Origin: JARDZU01 sp963730285
Lineage (GTDB): Bacteria; Actinomycetota; Acidimicrobiia; Spongiisociales; ZC4RG35
DNA length: 64,000 nucleotides
NCBI GenBank assembly: GCA_963730285.1
Contig: CAVSQY010000014.1
Location: forward strand, 1-64,000
Direction: 5' to 3'
The translations under genes were made by a program, and so were the position numbers. Numbering within the stretch: position 1 is the stretch's first letter; each line of letters opens with the position of its first letter. Of the stretch, positions 16,801 through 25,080 are shown one piece after another. The notes under the pieces are model-generated. The model searched no databases. It saw nothing but the letters and a program-made list of their open reading frames with translations, and was not told the origin of the DNA.

Positions 16801-17919
16801 TTGCACGTCGCCTCGGCGGAATTTAGGAGGGCACCGGCACCTCAGCGTCGGCTCATCGCCGCGTCCCTGGTGGTCGCGACCGTCGGCTTTCTGGCCGTTC
16901 TGATCCTGGTCATCCCGGAGGGGAACCCTGCCGTTGTCCTTTTGTCGGCGATCCCGGTCGCCATCGCCGGCGGCTTCTTTGGTCTGCGCTTCGTTGTCGC
17001 TTTCATGACCATCCTGGCCATCGGCACGGTGGCCGTGGTCGAGTGGGTGGGGCCCGGCTTCGGCCAGATGATCCAGACATACCGGGGCATACCCATCGTC
17101 ATGCTGATCCTGATGGGCTTGGTCGTCGGTCGGCTGCGTGACCTGTCCGATGAGATGAAGTGGCAGTTGGAGCGAAGCAAGAAAGTGGAAGCCAAGCTCC
17201 GCACCACCCAGCAGCAGCTGGAGGAGTCACTGGCGGCCAAGGACCAGCTGATTGCCTCGGTTGGCCACCAACTCCGCACCCCGCTCACCGCGGTGCTCGG
17301 GTTTGCCGAGATGCTGCAGGCCGGGAACAACACCGACATGACGCCCGTCGAGCGTGAGGAGATGGTGAGTCACATCGCCCAGCAGGCTTTCCGCATCTCC
17401 GCCGCCATCGACGACCTCCTGGTGGCAGCTCGCATCGAGATCGGGAAACTCGAAGTCACCAGGGTTCCGATCGCACTGCGAGCCCAGATCGCACAGGTCA
17501 TCGAGAACTGGGATTCCGATGAGGTCGGCAACATCACGGTCAGCGGCGACGACACCCGGGCCGTAGGTGACCCCGCCCGGGTTCGACAGATTCTGCGAAA
17601 CCTGATTTCCAATGCTCTGGCCTACGGGGGCGGTGACGTGGCGGTGAGGGTCGGGACCAATTCGACTCATGCCCTCGTCGAGGTGTCCGACAACGGGCCC
17701 GGGCTCCCTGCCGACCAATGGGAGGCGATTTTCGAGCCCTATTACCGCTATCACTCCGAGGTCAGCCAGCCCGGCTCGGTCGGGCTCGGGCTCACGGTCT
17801 CCCGGGGTCTGGCGGAGGTCATGGACGGCGACCTCCAATACCGGTACCAGGAAGGGGAGGGCACCTTCGCGTTTCGCCTTCCCCTCGCCACCTTGAACCC
17901 GGGGCCGTTCTCCGAATAG
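16801..17919 (+). CDS. Membrane sensor histidine kinase without visible input domain
   Basis: A 372-aa kinase. Residues 16-110 form three or four transmembrane helices with almost no extracytoplasmic loop. A short coiled coil (about 118-150) leads to the HisKA dimerisation domain with phospho-acceptor His in ASVGHQLRTPLTAVLGFAEM. The HATPase domain follows, with the N box NLISNALAYG, the G1 box DNGPGLP and the G2 box GSVGLGLTVSRGL. The start is TTG at 16801, 8 bases after a GGGAG RBS. No response regulator is adjacent, so it is an orphan kinase. Its kinase core closely resembles that of the PAS kinase at 42314-43798. The 293-base gap upstream (16508-16800) contains only a small CCGGAG-TTC-CTCCGG hairpin at 16745. 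Confidence 0.9.
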   Translation: MHVASAEFRRAPAPQRRLIAASLVVATVGFLAVLILVIPEGNPAVVLLSAIPVAIAGGFFGLRFVVAFMTILAIGTVAVVEWVGPGFGQMIQTYRGIPIVMLILMGLVVGRLRDLSDEMKWQLERSKKVEAKLRTTQQQLEESLAAKDQLIASVGHQLRTPLTAVLGFAEMLQAGNNTDMTPVEREEMVSHIAQQAFRISAAIDDLLVAARIEIGKLEVTRVPIALRAQIAQVIENWDSDEVGNITVSGDDTRAVGDPARVRQILRNLISNALAYGGGDVAVRVGTNSTHALVEVSDNGPGLPADQWEAIFEPYYRYHSEVSQPGSVGLGLTVSRGLAEVMDGDLQYRYQEGEGTFAFRLPLATLNPGPFSE

Positions 17920-17973
17920 GTAGCGGGGCCCCTCGTTTTGAGTAGTCGGATCTTCACCTGCCGGCCTTACTTT
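17918..17973 (+). promoter_or_regulatory. GAGTAG-type promoter, copy B
   Basis: AGGTAG (17918-17923, a variant first box, in ATAGGTAGCGGGG) is followed 22 bases later by TTGAGTAGTCGG (GAGTAG 17940-17945). TACTTT (17968-17973) starts exactly 23 bases after the second box. It overlaps the end of the histidine kinase gene and precedes the lipoprotein start at 18008 by 34 bases. Confidence 0.6.
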
Positions 17974-18007
17974 CGGCGCTGAGCTGCGGTTCGGTCAGGG
18001 AGGCAGC

Positions 18008-18339
18008 ATGCGAATCTCATTAGGGCGGACGATGACACTCAGACGTGGGCTCACCCTGGTCGTCACGCTCATGCTCGTGGCGGCCTGTGCCGGATCCGAT
18101 GGCGCAGGGTCGAACGACTCGAGCGATGCCGGAACCACCACCACGACCGGCGGCGCCGAGGCGACCACGAGGGTGACGTCGAAGCCACCTATGACGGGAT
18201 GGTCCTCATGGAGGAGACCTTCGCCCGCCACGACTACGACATGACGGCGATCCCCGAGGACGAGCTGAAGGCGCTGTCGGACCCGGAGTTGGCTGCTGCG
18301 GCTCAGCGCATCCCCGACTATTGCGGTGTGGGCGGCTGA
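18008..18339 (+). pseudogene. Lipoprotein gene with a one-base frameshift
   Basis: The first frame encodes a lipoprotein signal (MTLRRGLTLVVTLMLVAACAG, lipobox VAAC) and a Ser/Thr-rich linker, then runs into a stop at 18244. A second frame continues with GDVEATYDGMVLMEETFARH, then DYDMTAIPEDELKALSDPEL, and ends DYCGVGG at 18339. This tail is clearly protein-like. Reading the three-G run at 18171-18173 as four restores a single product of about 110 aa. It lies behind GAGTAG promoter copy B. A small acidic lipoprotein of unknown function, broken or mis-assembled. Confidence 0.65.
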
Positions 18340-18414
18340 CTAGCTGCAGCGCCAACTTCCTGCCGGTCTCGGGGGTATTGCTTTCTGTCTCAGGGCCCCT
18401 GTACTGTCGAACAC

Positions 18415-19752
18415 ATGTTCGATCTGCTACTCGAGACCAGTTGGGATGACGCCTATCTCGACGAATTGACCGAGGCGGCCCTGTCGGAGCCGGCTGATGC
18501 AGATGTTTCGATTCCAGCGGGACTGGCCGAGATGGCCCCAGGCCCGTTTCTCGCCGCAATCCTCTCGACCATCGACGTGACGACTCTCTCCGGCTACGAC
18601 CGCGTCGTCGTGCTGCAAGCCCGGCAGCGGATGGCTTCGCACTCCGAGGCGGCCACGTATGAGGCGACGTCTGCCGTCGCCGATCACTACTTCGAGCTGG
18701 ATGGCGACTTCGTGTCGGCGGATGAGGCCGCCGAGCTCGAGATCCGCGCTGCGCTGAGACTCACCCGGAGGTCCGCCAACATCCGCCTGACCCTGGCCCA
18801 CGACCTCCATCATCGGCTTCCTGCCGTTGGCCGGGCGCTGGCCGCAGGCGACATCGACGTGCCCCGTTCCCGGGTTCTCTGCCACGAGACCGGTCACCTC
18901 GACGACGACACCGCACGCCGCGTGGTCGACCTGGTCATCGATGAAGCTCCCCGATTGACCACCGGTCAGCTGGGTGCCCATCTCCGTCAGGTGTGTGTCG
19001 AGGCTGATCCCGACGACGCCAAGATCCGCTATGAAGAGGCGCTCGAGGAGCGTCGGGTGACGAGAGAGGCCACCGTTTCGGGAACCACCAACCTGTTCCT
19101 CCTGGACGTGGAGACAGATCGGGCAGCCGAGGCCTTCAAACACATCGACCGCCTGGCCAGGAGTCTCAAGACGAAGGACCAGAAGCGTGGCATGGACCAG
19201 ATTCGCGCCGATGTCGCCCTCGATTTGCTCTGTGGTAAGCCGTCACAAGCGAGCTCAGGCAAGGGGAGCATCAACATCCGTGTTGATCTCGCCACCCTGG
19301 CGCAACTCGACGACAACCCAGCCGAATTGGGTGGGTACGGGCCGGTCATCGCAGACATCGCCCGCCAGGTCACCGAACGTCAGCAGTCCTCCCAGTGGAA
19401 GTGGACACTCACCCACCCCGACAGTGGGATGGTCCTCGACACCGGGATCACCCGGAGGCGGCCCAACGCCACGCAACAACGGTGGGTGGAAGCCGAGAAC
19501 CCCACCTGCACCTTCCCCGGTTGTCGGATGCCCGCTGAGGAGTGTGACATCGACCACTTGCGGCCGTGGGCGGAAGATGGGCCGACCGCAGTCGGCAACC
19601 TGAATCCGGACTGTCGTCACGATCACGTTCAATTCACCAAACATGGCTGGAGGCATTACCGGCTGCCCGACGGCGACTACCTCTGGATCAGCCCTCTCGG
19701 CCATCGGTACACCACCAGCGGTCGCGCCCCACCGCCGGATCCGGAGGAGTGA
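18415..19752 (+). CDS. DUF222 / HNH endonuclease-like protein (13E12 type)
   Basis: A 445-aa protein. The N-terminal ~300 residues are the helical DUF222 domain typical of the actinobacterial 13E12 repeat family (DVPRSRVLCHETGHLDDD, RRVVDLVIDEAPRLTTGQL). The C-terminus is an HNH nuclease fold: CTFPGCRMPAEECDIDHLRP supplies zinc-ligand Cys and the first catalytic His, then NLNPDCRHDH supplies the Asn, a further Cys and the last His. These proteins are abundant in actinobacterial genomes, often in multiple copies, and their biological role is not established. A nicking or mobile-element function is often proposed. The ATG at 18415 has no strong RBS. It looks monocistronic. Confidence 0.9.
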   Translation: MFDLLLETSWDDAYLDELTEAALSEPADADVSIPAGLAEMAPGPFLAAILSTIDVTTLSGYDRVVVLQARQRMASHSEAATYEATSAVADHYFELDGDFVSADEAAELEIRAALRLTRRSANIRLTLAHDLHHRLPAVGRALAAGDIDVPRSRVLCHETGHLDDDTARRVVDLVIDEAPRLTTGQLGAHLRQVCVEADPDDAKIRYEEALEERRVTREATVSGTTNLFLLDVETDRAAEAFKHIDRLARSLKTKDQKRGMDQIRADVALDLLCGKPSQASSGKGSINIRVDLATLAQLDDNPAELGGYGPVIADIARQVTERQQSSQWKWTLTHPDSGMVLDTGITRRRPNATQQRWVEAENPTCTFPGCRMPAEECDIDHLRPWAEDGPTAVGNLNPDCRHDHVQFTKHGWRHYRLPDGDYLWISPLGHRYTTSGRAPPPDPEE

Positions 19753-19786
19753 GGGCGGTCCACGCCGACGACGCCGTCCTCAGAAC

Positions 19787-19841
19787 GAGTAGTCGCTTTC
19801 GTGAGATGAGTAGCCCGACCAGTGCTTTCGAGCCATACATT
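19787..19841 (+). promoter_or_regulatory. GAGTAG-type promoter, copy C
   Basis: ACGAGTAGTCG (GAGTAG 19787-19792) is followed 21 bases later by ATGAGTAGCCC (GAGTAG 19808-19813). TACATT (19836-19841) starts exactly 23 bases after the second box. The lipoprotein start codon is at 19882. Confidence 0.65.
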
Positions 19842-19881
19842 CGAACGAGCCCACTCCGGGACCATCCATTCGAGATACGCG

Positions 19882-20487
19882 ATGAAACACAGATGGCCAC
19901 TCGCCCTGACCATGGCCCTCCTACTTTTGACGGCTTGCGCCGGGTCCCCTGACACCGGCCCCGCCGCGACCAGCGGCGCCGCCGACACCACCACATCGAT
20001 CTCGGGATCAGACGCCTCGGTTGCCGACGATGGCGGCTCCGCAACCACGACCACGGCAGCGAATGATGACAAGTCGACGGCCGGCGACCTCGGTGCCAAC
20101 AGCGCCACTATCACCCTCGACGGCACCACCTACCTCTTCCAACTGGACGAAGGTGGCACCTGTGACCCGAATTGGGTTGGCACGGGGGGCATGCGGGCAA
20201 TCCTCACCATGGTCGACGAGAACGGAGACCCGGTCGCATTCGAGCAGGACTCGACCATCACCCAAGGGGTGGACTTGTTCCTGGTCATGCCCGGTGAGGG
20301 AGCGCCCGCATCGACGATCCTCGTGGGCCTGGAGCCCGCCTGGTGGGCCAATCCGGACAGCGTCGCCGGGAGCGGCGTCGATTCCCTCAGCCTCGACTCT
20401 GGTCACGCCGAAGGCACTGCGACATTCATGACCGAGGCGGGCGACGGCCCGGCCCAGGGGACCTTCGAGGTCAACTGCGCCGGCTAA
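19882..20487 (+). CDS. Lipoprotein behind GAGTAG promoter C
   Basis: A 201-aa lipoprotein. The start is placed at 19882 because MKHRWPLALTMALLLLTACAG is a perfect signal with lipobox TAC. The longer in-frame reading from 19822 would begin inside the promoter. A Thr/Ser/Asp-rich linker (residues 20-65) is followed by a compact beta-rich domain with NSATITLDGTTYLFQLDEGG, a Cys near residue 95 and a final Cys three residues from the end (VNCAG), probably disulfide-bonded. No known family is recognised. The next gene is served by its own GAGTAG promoter (20524), so this is probably monocistronic. Confidence 0.8.
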   Translation: MKHRWPLALTMALLLLTACAGSPDTGPAATSGAADTTTSISGSDASVADDGGSATTTTAANDDKSTAGDLGANSATITLDGTTYLFQLDEGGTCDPNWVGTGGMRAILTMVDENGDPVAFEQDSTITQGVDLFLVMPGEGAPASTILVGLEPAWWANPDSVAGSGVDSLSLDSGHAEGTATFMTEAGDGPAQGTFEVNCAG

Positions 20488-20523
20488 TAGGCCCGTAATC
20501 GGGGTTTTCCGGGATCCCTCTTT

Positions 20524-20578
20524 GAGTAGTCGGAGCCGTGGGAATGAGTAGCCGGGATCGCGCCGGTTCCCGTACGTT
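20524..20578 (+). promoter_or_regulatory. GAGTAG-type promoter, copy D
   Basis: TTGAGTAGTCGG (GAGTAG 20524-20529) is followed 21 bases later by ATGAGTAGCCGG (GAGTAG 20545-20550). TACGTT (20573-20578) begins exactly 23 bases after the second box. The surface-protein start is at 20649, leaving a leader of about 65 bases. This is the best-conserved of the four copies. Confidence 0.7.
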
Positions 20579-20648
20579 GCAAACAGGGGCCTGGCGACGG
20601 GAGAGCGCAGGCCCGCATGCACACACCTTTCCGGTCTGGAGGAGCGAG

Positions 20649-22472
20649 ATGAGGCGTTTGGTCCGAACTTTGGTGACGATTTGGATACTGGTTGGGATGG
20701 TCACTGCCGCCAGCGCCGCGACACCCTCAGTCACCAGAGTCAGCGAGTCGGCCGATCGAACCTTGACCGGCGGTGGGTCGGTCGGGCCCGGGACCCGGAT
20801 GGCGGTTTCCGACGATGGTCGCTACGTGGCCTTCGAGTCTTCATCTTCTCTTGATTCCGGCGACACGAACAAGGTCAACGATGTCTATCTAAAGGACATG
20901 CAGACCGGGGCGCTGACCAGAGCGAGCGTCTCGTCAGGAGGGGCATTGGCAAATGGGAGCAGCGGGGGTGACACCGTCGACATCTCCAATGACGGCCGAT
21001 ACGTCCTCTTCAGCTCCAATGCCTCCAACCTGGTCACCGGTGACACCAACTCCAGTGGAGACCTGTTCATCTACGACCGCCAGACGGGCAACACGGAGAG
21101 GATCCTTCGCAGCGACAGTCTCGAGAGCATCAGTTTTGCCCGTCAGGGCTCGCTATCGGGCAACGGCAGATACGTTGCCTTCTCAGGCAGGGGATACGAC
21201 GGTGCTTCAGGGTCGAACGATGCGGGGACGTTCGTCTGGGATCGGGTCTCCAAGATGACGGAGCGTGTCACCGATGGCTTCAACTTCACCGGCCTCAGTG
21301 AGACGCAGTTCGCCGCGATATCCGACGACGGTCGCTACGTCGCCTTCGTCACGCCGGAGTTCAACCACGACGGTGATGTGATCCTGTTCGATCGCAACAC
21401 CGACACCTGGGAAGTGGCCAACCCCCGCATCGGAGGAGCGGCCCCGGTTGGCTCGCAGGCCGGGCTATCCATCTCGGGCAACGGCAGATTCGTGGCCTTT
21501 GGCTCGGCCGCCACGAACTACGTGGCCGGAGACACGGCAAACACCAACGATGTGTTCGTATACGACTCCAACACGGACTCCCTGGAGCGGATACCGGCCA
21601 ACGGAAACGCCAACCGCCCCTACCCGGCGCTAAACGATGATGGCCGATACGTAACATTCACGGACTGGACCGACGTCTATGGAGCGGCCAACGGCCGGGC
21701 CGACGTCGTCTTCTACGACCGTCAGACAGACAATGCCCAGATCCTGTCGCTCAATAGCGATGGGTCCCCGGCCGATCGCAACAGCGGTTCGTTCAGCAAG
21801 GGCGCCATCAGCGGCGATGCGCGATTCATTGCCTTCTCATCCCAATGGAATTTTGAGACGGGGACGCCGGCGGCCACCAACGTCTGGCTCACCGATCGGG
21901 AGGGGATCACGGCTCCCCCAGGGGAATGCAATCGGTTCAGTGACGTCACTTCCTCAAATGTGTTCCAGACGTCGATCTGCTGGCTTGCCGCACAGGGAAT
22001 CACCTTGGGTTGCAATCCGCCGGCGAACACCAAGTTCTGTCCGAAAGACCCGGTGACCCGTGGTCAGATGGCGGCGTTCCTGGTGCGGGCATTGGGGTAC
22101 ACCGACAATGGGGGAGGGAACCTGTTCACCGATGATGACACTTCGGTGTTTGAGAATGCCATCGACAAGTTGGGCACGGCTGGTGTCACTCTGGGTTGCA
22201 ATCCGCCGGCGAACACCAAATTCTGTCCGGCCGACAAGGTGACCCGTGGTCAGATGGCGGCGTTCCTGGTGCGTGCCCTGGGGTATACCGACAATGGGGG
22301 AGGGAACCTGTTCACCGATGATGACACTTCGGTGTTCGAGGCGGCGATCGACAGATTGGGCACGGCTGGTGTCACCAAGGGCTGTAACCCGCCGGCGAAC
22401 ACCAAGTTCTGCCCGAAGGACCCGGTGACCCGTGAGCAAATGGCAGCCTTCCTGAAACGGGCATTGGGCTGA
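20649..22472 (+). CDS. Surface protein: TolB/WD40-like beta-propeller plus three SLH-like repeats
   Basis: A 607-aa exported protein. The start at 20649 (MRRLVRTLVTIWILVGMVTA) gives a signal peptide with an ASAA-type cleavage site. A longer reading from 20538 would start inside promoter D. Residues 30-420 contain propeller blades of the type VSDDGRYVAFES, ISNDGRYVLFSS, LSGNGRYVAFSG and LNDDGRYVTFTD. The C-terminal 190 residues hold three S-layer-homology-like modules, each with CNPPANTKFCP, VTRGQMAAFLVRALGY and FTDDDTSVFE. The Cys pair in each module is typical of actinobacterial variants. Anchoring to the envelope through the repeats is likely. The ligand of the propeller is unknown. GAGTAG promoter D drives it. 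Confidence 0.88.
   Translation: MRRLVRTLVTIWILVGMVTAASAATPSVTRVSESADRTLTGGGSVGPGTRMAVSDDGRYVAFESSSSLDSGDTNKVNDVYLKDMQTGALTRASVSSGGALANGSSGGDTVDISNDGRYVLFSSNASNLVTGDTNSSGDLFIYDRQTGNTERILRSDSLESISFARQGSLSGNGRYVAFSGRGYDGASGSNDAGTFVWDRVSKMTERVTDGFNFTGLSETQFAAISDDGRYVAFVTPEFNHDGDVILFDRNTDTWEVANPRIGGAAPVGSQAGLSISGNGRFVAFGSAATNYVAGDTANTNDVFVYDSNTDSLERIPANGNANRPYPALNDDGRYVTFTDWTDVYGAANGRADVVFYDRQTDNAQILSLNSDGSPADRNSGSFSKGAISGDARFIAFSSQWNFETGTPAATNVWLTDREGITAPPGECNRFSDVTSSNVFQTSICWLAAQGITLGCNPPANTKFCPKDPVTRGQMAAFLVRALGYTDNGGGNLFTDDDTSVFENAIDKLGTAGVTLGCNPPANTKFCPADKVTRGQMAAFLVRALGYTDNGGGNLFTDDDTSVFEAAIDRLGTAGVTKGCNPPANTKFCPKDPVTREQMAAFLKRALG
22007..22470 (+). repeat. 186-bp tandem repeats encoding SLH-like modules
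   Basis: Near-identical DNA units begin at 22007, 22193 and 22379 (period 186 bp, 62 codons). The third is cut by the end of the gene. The first two units are almost identical at the nucleotide level, including silent positions, so the expansion is recent or maintained by gene conversion. The third has more silent changes. Confidence 0.85.
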
Positions 22473-22479
22473 GCACAAG

Positions 22480-22511
22480 CGGGGAGAGACCTACCTCCTG
22501 GGCTCTCCCCG
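22480..22511. terminator. Bidirectional terminator hairpin between convergent genes
   Basis: CGGGGAGAG (22480-22488) pairs with CTCTCCCCG (22503-22511), a 9-bp GC-rich stem. It sits between the stop of the SLH protein (22472) and the stop of the convergent cyclic-nucleotide-binding gene (22517). Confidence 0.65.
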
Positions 22512-22516
22512 AGCGG

Positions 22517-23214
22517 CTAGGACCCGTCCTCCCGACGATGCCCGGCTGCCACTTGCTCCAGGTCGGCTTGGTCGAAGGAGTCTGGGTCGATGTTGGCGAC
22601 CCGAACGTCGGTCACGGCCTTGACCGTGGCGGTGGCGTCACCCCCCTCGAGGATGGCCCGCTCGCCGACGATCGCCCCCGGGCCTAGCTCGGCCACGACC
22701 TCACCGTCGATCTCGACCTGGAGCATCCCGTCGAGGATCAGGCACACGGCACATCCGGGTTGGCCCTGCTCGGCCAGGACCGAGCCCGGGTCGAAACTGG
22801 TCAGTTGAGGCCGTCCCGACATCACCAACTTGGACGTCTCCCGCTCGATCTGCGACTCGACACCGCTGGTCAGCGCAGGGTGTTCGAAGTCGTGCCACGG
22901 CGAATGGACGTGGTCGTTGACCTTGGTCCACTCCGTGAAGTCGATCACACCGCTCTTGGCGACAAGCTCGCCATCGGGGCCGTAGATCCAATGGCGGGGA
23001 AACGGCGAGGCCCCCGCCAACTCGAACTTGGAGGCTCTGTCGGCGGAGATGGTCAACGCCGGAGTGGTCCAGGCCGTGGGCGCCGTCATCCTGATGCTCG
23101 GGCGAAAGCGAGGGCCGGCCCGTGCACAGCCAGTCCGTCACTTGATCGTGCGACCAGCCCATCTCGGAGGTCACCGTGTGGTAGGAGGCGTCGTCGTAGA
23201 CCATCAGGACCATG
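22517..23214 (-). pseudogene. Cyclic-nucleotide-binding domain protein, frame broken near the 5' end
   Basis: A cNMP-binding (CAP_ED) domain lies in the C-terminal half: VLAEQGQPGCAVCLILDG, then LGPGAIVGERAILEGG (the phosphate-binding cassette region). The N-terminal half, WTTPALTISADRASKFELAG and SPFPRHWIYG, belongs to an actinobacterial family in which the same protein begins with a segment like MVLMVYDDASYHTVTSEMGW. That segment is present (start at 23214) but in a different frame. The frames join to WLCTGRPRFRPSIRMTAPT if the GGG run at 23112-23114 (+ strand) is shortened by one. If not repaired, translation could start at the ATG at 23089 and give 190 aa that still contains the cNMP domain. 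It may sense cAMP from a cyclase such as the one at 22. Confidence 0.7.
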
Positions 23215-23250
23215 TCGGAATGCTGGTTCCGTGAAGCACTGGCCAGATGA

Positions 23251-23883
23251 TCAGGAGTCGGGGTTGCTTCGATGTTTGCCCGGGCTCCAGCGTCCCGAGT
23301 CGTATGTCTCAGTGGCGAAGCTGAACGGCTCGTCCTCGAGATCGGTGGCCATGGTGTCGTTCCACCGGTTGAGAAAGCCGAAGAGGGAGATGACCGCCAT
23401 GATCTCCACGATCTCGCCTTCGGTGAAGTGCTCCCGCACAGCCCCGAAATGCTCCGGTGTGGCCATGCTCGGCTGGAGAGAGGCATCGCGCGCCAGCCGA
23501 AGGGCCGCCCGCTCGGCTTCGGAGTAGAGCGGGCTGGTCTCGAACTCCCACACCCTGGCGATCTTCTCGGAATCGACGCCACGCTCACGGGCGTCCACAG
23601 CTTCGTGTGCCTGGCAATACCGGCACCCGGCGGCCTGACTTGAAACGATCGCTATCAACGGCTTCAGTTCGATGGGAAGGGTGCCACTCCGCCAGATACT
23701 GGTGATCAGCTCGGAGAACGCGCGGAGGATCTCGGGTCGTCTCGCCATCGTGTAAAGGCTGTTGGGGACAAAGCTGAGGGTCTCGTCGTAATGCCGGAAG
23801 AGCTCCTCCAGCTCGGGGAGGTCTTCACGGGGCAGCGGGTCTAGGTTTGCCACGCGTCGACCGGGCTCAGGCGAGCCGCACAT
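23251..23883 (-). CDS. AhpD-like / carboxymuconolactone decarboxylase-family protein
   Basis: A 210-aa all-helical protein of the AhpD/CMD superfamily. The redox motif is AAGCRYCQAHEAV (CxxC plus downstream His) at about residues 85-97, preceded by LPIELKPLIAIVSSQ. It probably acts as a peroxidase or thiol-disulfide enzyme in the cytoplasm. Two starts are possible: ATG at 23883 and GTG at 23853 (VANLDPLPREDLPEL), the second closer to where family members usually begin. It overlaps or abuts the remains of a P450 gene upstream on the same strand, and the cNMP-binding gene follows it downstream. Confidence 0.85.
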   Translation of the reverse strand: MCGSPEPGRRVANLDPLPREDLPELEELFRHYDETLSFVPNSLYTMARRPEILRAFSELITSIWRSGTLPIELKPLIAIVSSQAAGCRYCQAHEAVDARERGVDSEKIARVWEFETSPLYSEAERAALRLARDASLQPSMATPEHFGAVREHFTEGEIVEIMAVISLFGFLNRWNDTMATDLEDEPFSFATETYDSGRWSPGKHRSNPDS

Positions 23884-24101
23884 ACACCAGCAGGTTGGTT
23901 GATACCGCGGATGAAGCTGGAGCGGAGCCGTTGCGCCGGGCTTCCCACCTCGGTGTCGATCAGCCGCGGCAGCAGTTTCTCCCTAGGCCCGAGGCGGAGA
24001 TACCGACCGCTTCCGAAAGAGAGTTGGTCGGCAGGGGTGGGATGGATGTCGAACAGAAAGGGGTCGGGATAGCGGTCTTCATCGAAGTTGGCCGAGATGC
24101 A
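23880..24101 (-). pseudogene. Remnant of a cytochrome P450 C-terminus, haem cysteine lost
   Basis: Minus-strand translation gives SANFDEDRYPDPFLFDIHPT, then QLSFGSGRYLRLG, which matches the P450 haem-binding loop FGxGxHxCLG with the axial Cys replaced by Arg. It ends with QRLRSSFIRGINQPAG, resembling the usual RLRSxFIRGIKxLPV terminus. The segment between, normally the L helix, is shortened and scrambled. Nothing upstream resembles the P450 N-terminus, because the divergent LLM gene begins at 24139. It is a decayed, truncated gene and cannot bind haem-thiolate. No other P450 is in the window. Confidence 0.7.
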
Positions 24102-24138
24102 GCATATCGGTGGTTGATAACGTACCCGGGTTGCGGAT

Positions 24139-25080
24139 ATGAAACAGCCACCTCGCATCGTTCTCGTTCTCAGTGAGAACTGGACCCTGATCGACCCGAG
24201 AAACCCGCCCCAGCTTCTCGAGATGGCCCGTGTCGCCGAGGCCACGGGGATCGATACGGTGATGCTGTCCGAGCACCTTGTCCTCGGCGCCGCGGCAGGA
24301 GCCGCCGGGATAATGGGGAATCCGCGTGACTACGCGATGCCGGGCAACCAGGACCCGTCGACGCCTTGGCCGGACTCTCTCGTCCTGGCCGGGGCGATAG
24401 CAGCCGTGACCTCCAGGGTCAGGATCGCGCTGGCTGCGGTCATCGCCCCCTTGCGTCATCCTCTCCTCCTCGCCAAGCAGTTGGCAACGCTGGATCTGTT
24501 GTGTCGGGGCCGTCTCGTCGTGCAGCCGACGGTCAGCTGGCACGAAGACGAGTACGAGGCACTCGGTGTGCCATTCGGAGAGCGAGGCGCACGCCTGGAC
24601 GAGCATCTCGCGTCCTGGAGTCGGGTCTGGGCCGAATCGCCTGCCAGCTTCGCAGGGAGGCACTACCACTTCGAAGGGGTGTATCTCGAACCGAAGCCGA
24701 TGCGACCCGAAGGACCACACATGTGGATAGGTGGGAGCTCGGGACGCCTTGCCGTGATCCGACGGCTGGTCGACTACGGCAGCGGCTTCCACCCACTGGG
24801 GCAACCAAGCGACGAAGAGCTGAGTCGGGTGCACCAGGCTCTTCGGAAAGCCGGCCGCGACCCCGAGGAATTGGAATGGGTCGGCGGTGTTCGGGGCCGA
24901 TTCTCCGACGACCACTCGCCTGCAAATTTGGACGAGGCCCTGGAACAGGTTCCGGTCCAGGTGGCACGTGGCTTCGGTTCGATTTGCGTCAAGCCGTCTC
25001 AGTTCATCGATCGCATCGAAGAGCTGCCACGGTTCTGCGAACAGTTGGTGCAACGATTTGGCGAGTTGGCATCCCAATGA
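24139..25080 (+). CDS. LLM-class (luciferase-like) F420-dependent oxidoreductase
   Basis: A 313-aa TIM-barrel protein of the bacterial luciferase-like family. Family marks are PRIVLVLSENWTLID, the strand-2 TVMLSEHLVL, the loop VTSRVRIALAAVIAPLRHPL, and FGERGARLDEHLASW followed by GPHMWIGGSSGRLAVIRRLV. In Actinomycetota most such proteins use F420 for hydride transfer to alcohols, aldehydes or ketones. It overlaps the following SDR gene by ATGA, so the two oxidoreductases are translationally coupled and probably act in one pathway. The decayed P450 on the other side suggests the remains of a larger catabolic or secondary-metabolite cluster. Confidence 0.88.
   Translation: MKQPPRIVLVLSENWTLIDPRNPPQLLEMARVAEATGIDTVMLSEHLVLGAAAGAAGIMGNPRDYAMPGNQDPSTPWPDSLVLAGAIAAVTSRVRIALAAVIAPLRHPLLLAKQLATLDLLCRGRLVVQPTVSWHEDEYEALGVPFGERGARLDEHLASWSRVWAESPASFAGRHYHFEGVYLEPKPMRPEGPHMWIGGSSGRLAVIRRLVDYGSGFHPLGQPSDEELSRVHQALRKAGRDPEELEWVGGVRGRFSDDHSPANLDEALEQVPVQVARGFGSICVKPSQFIDRIEELPRFCEQLVQRFGELASQ

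Noticed and set aside
22007..22470. Possible CRISPR-like array
   Set aside because: Units are 186 bp, adjacent without spacers, and in frame in an SLH-like protein. No CRISPR array is visible in the window.
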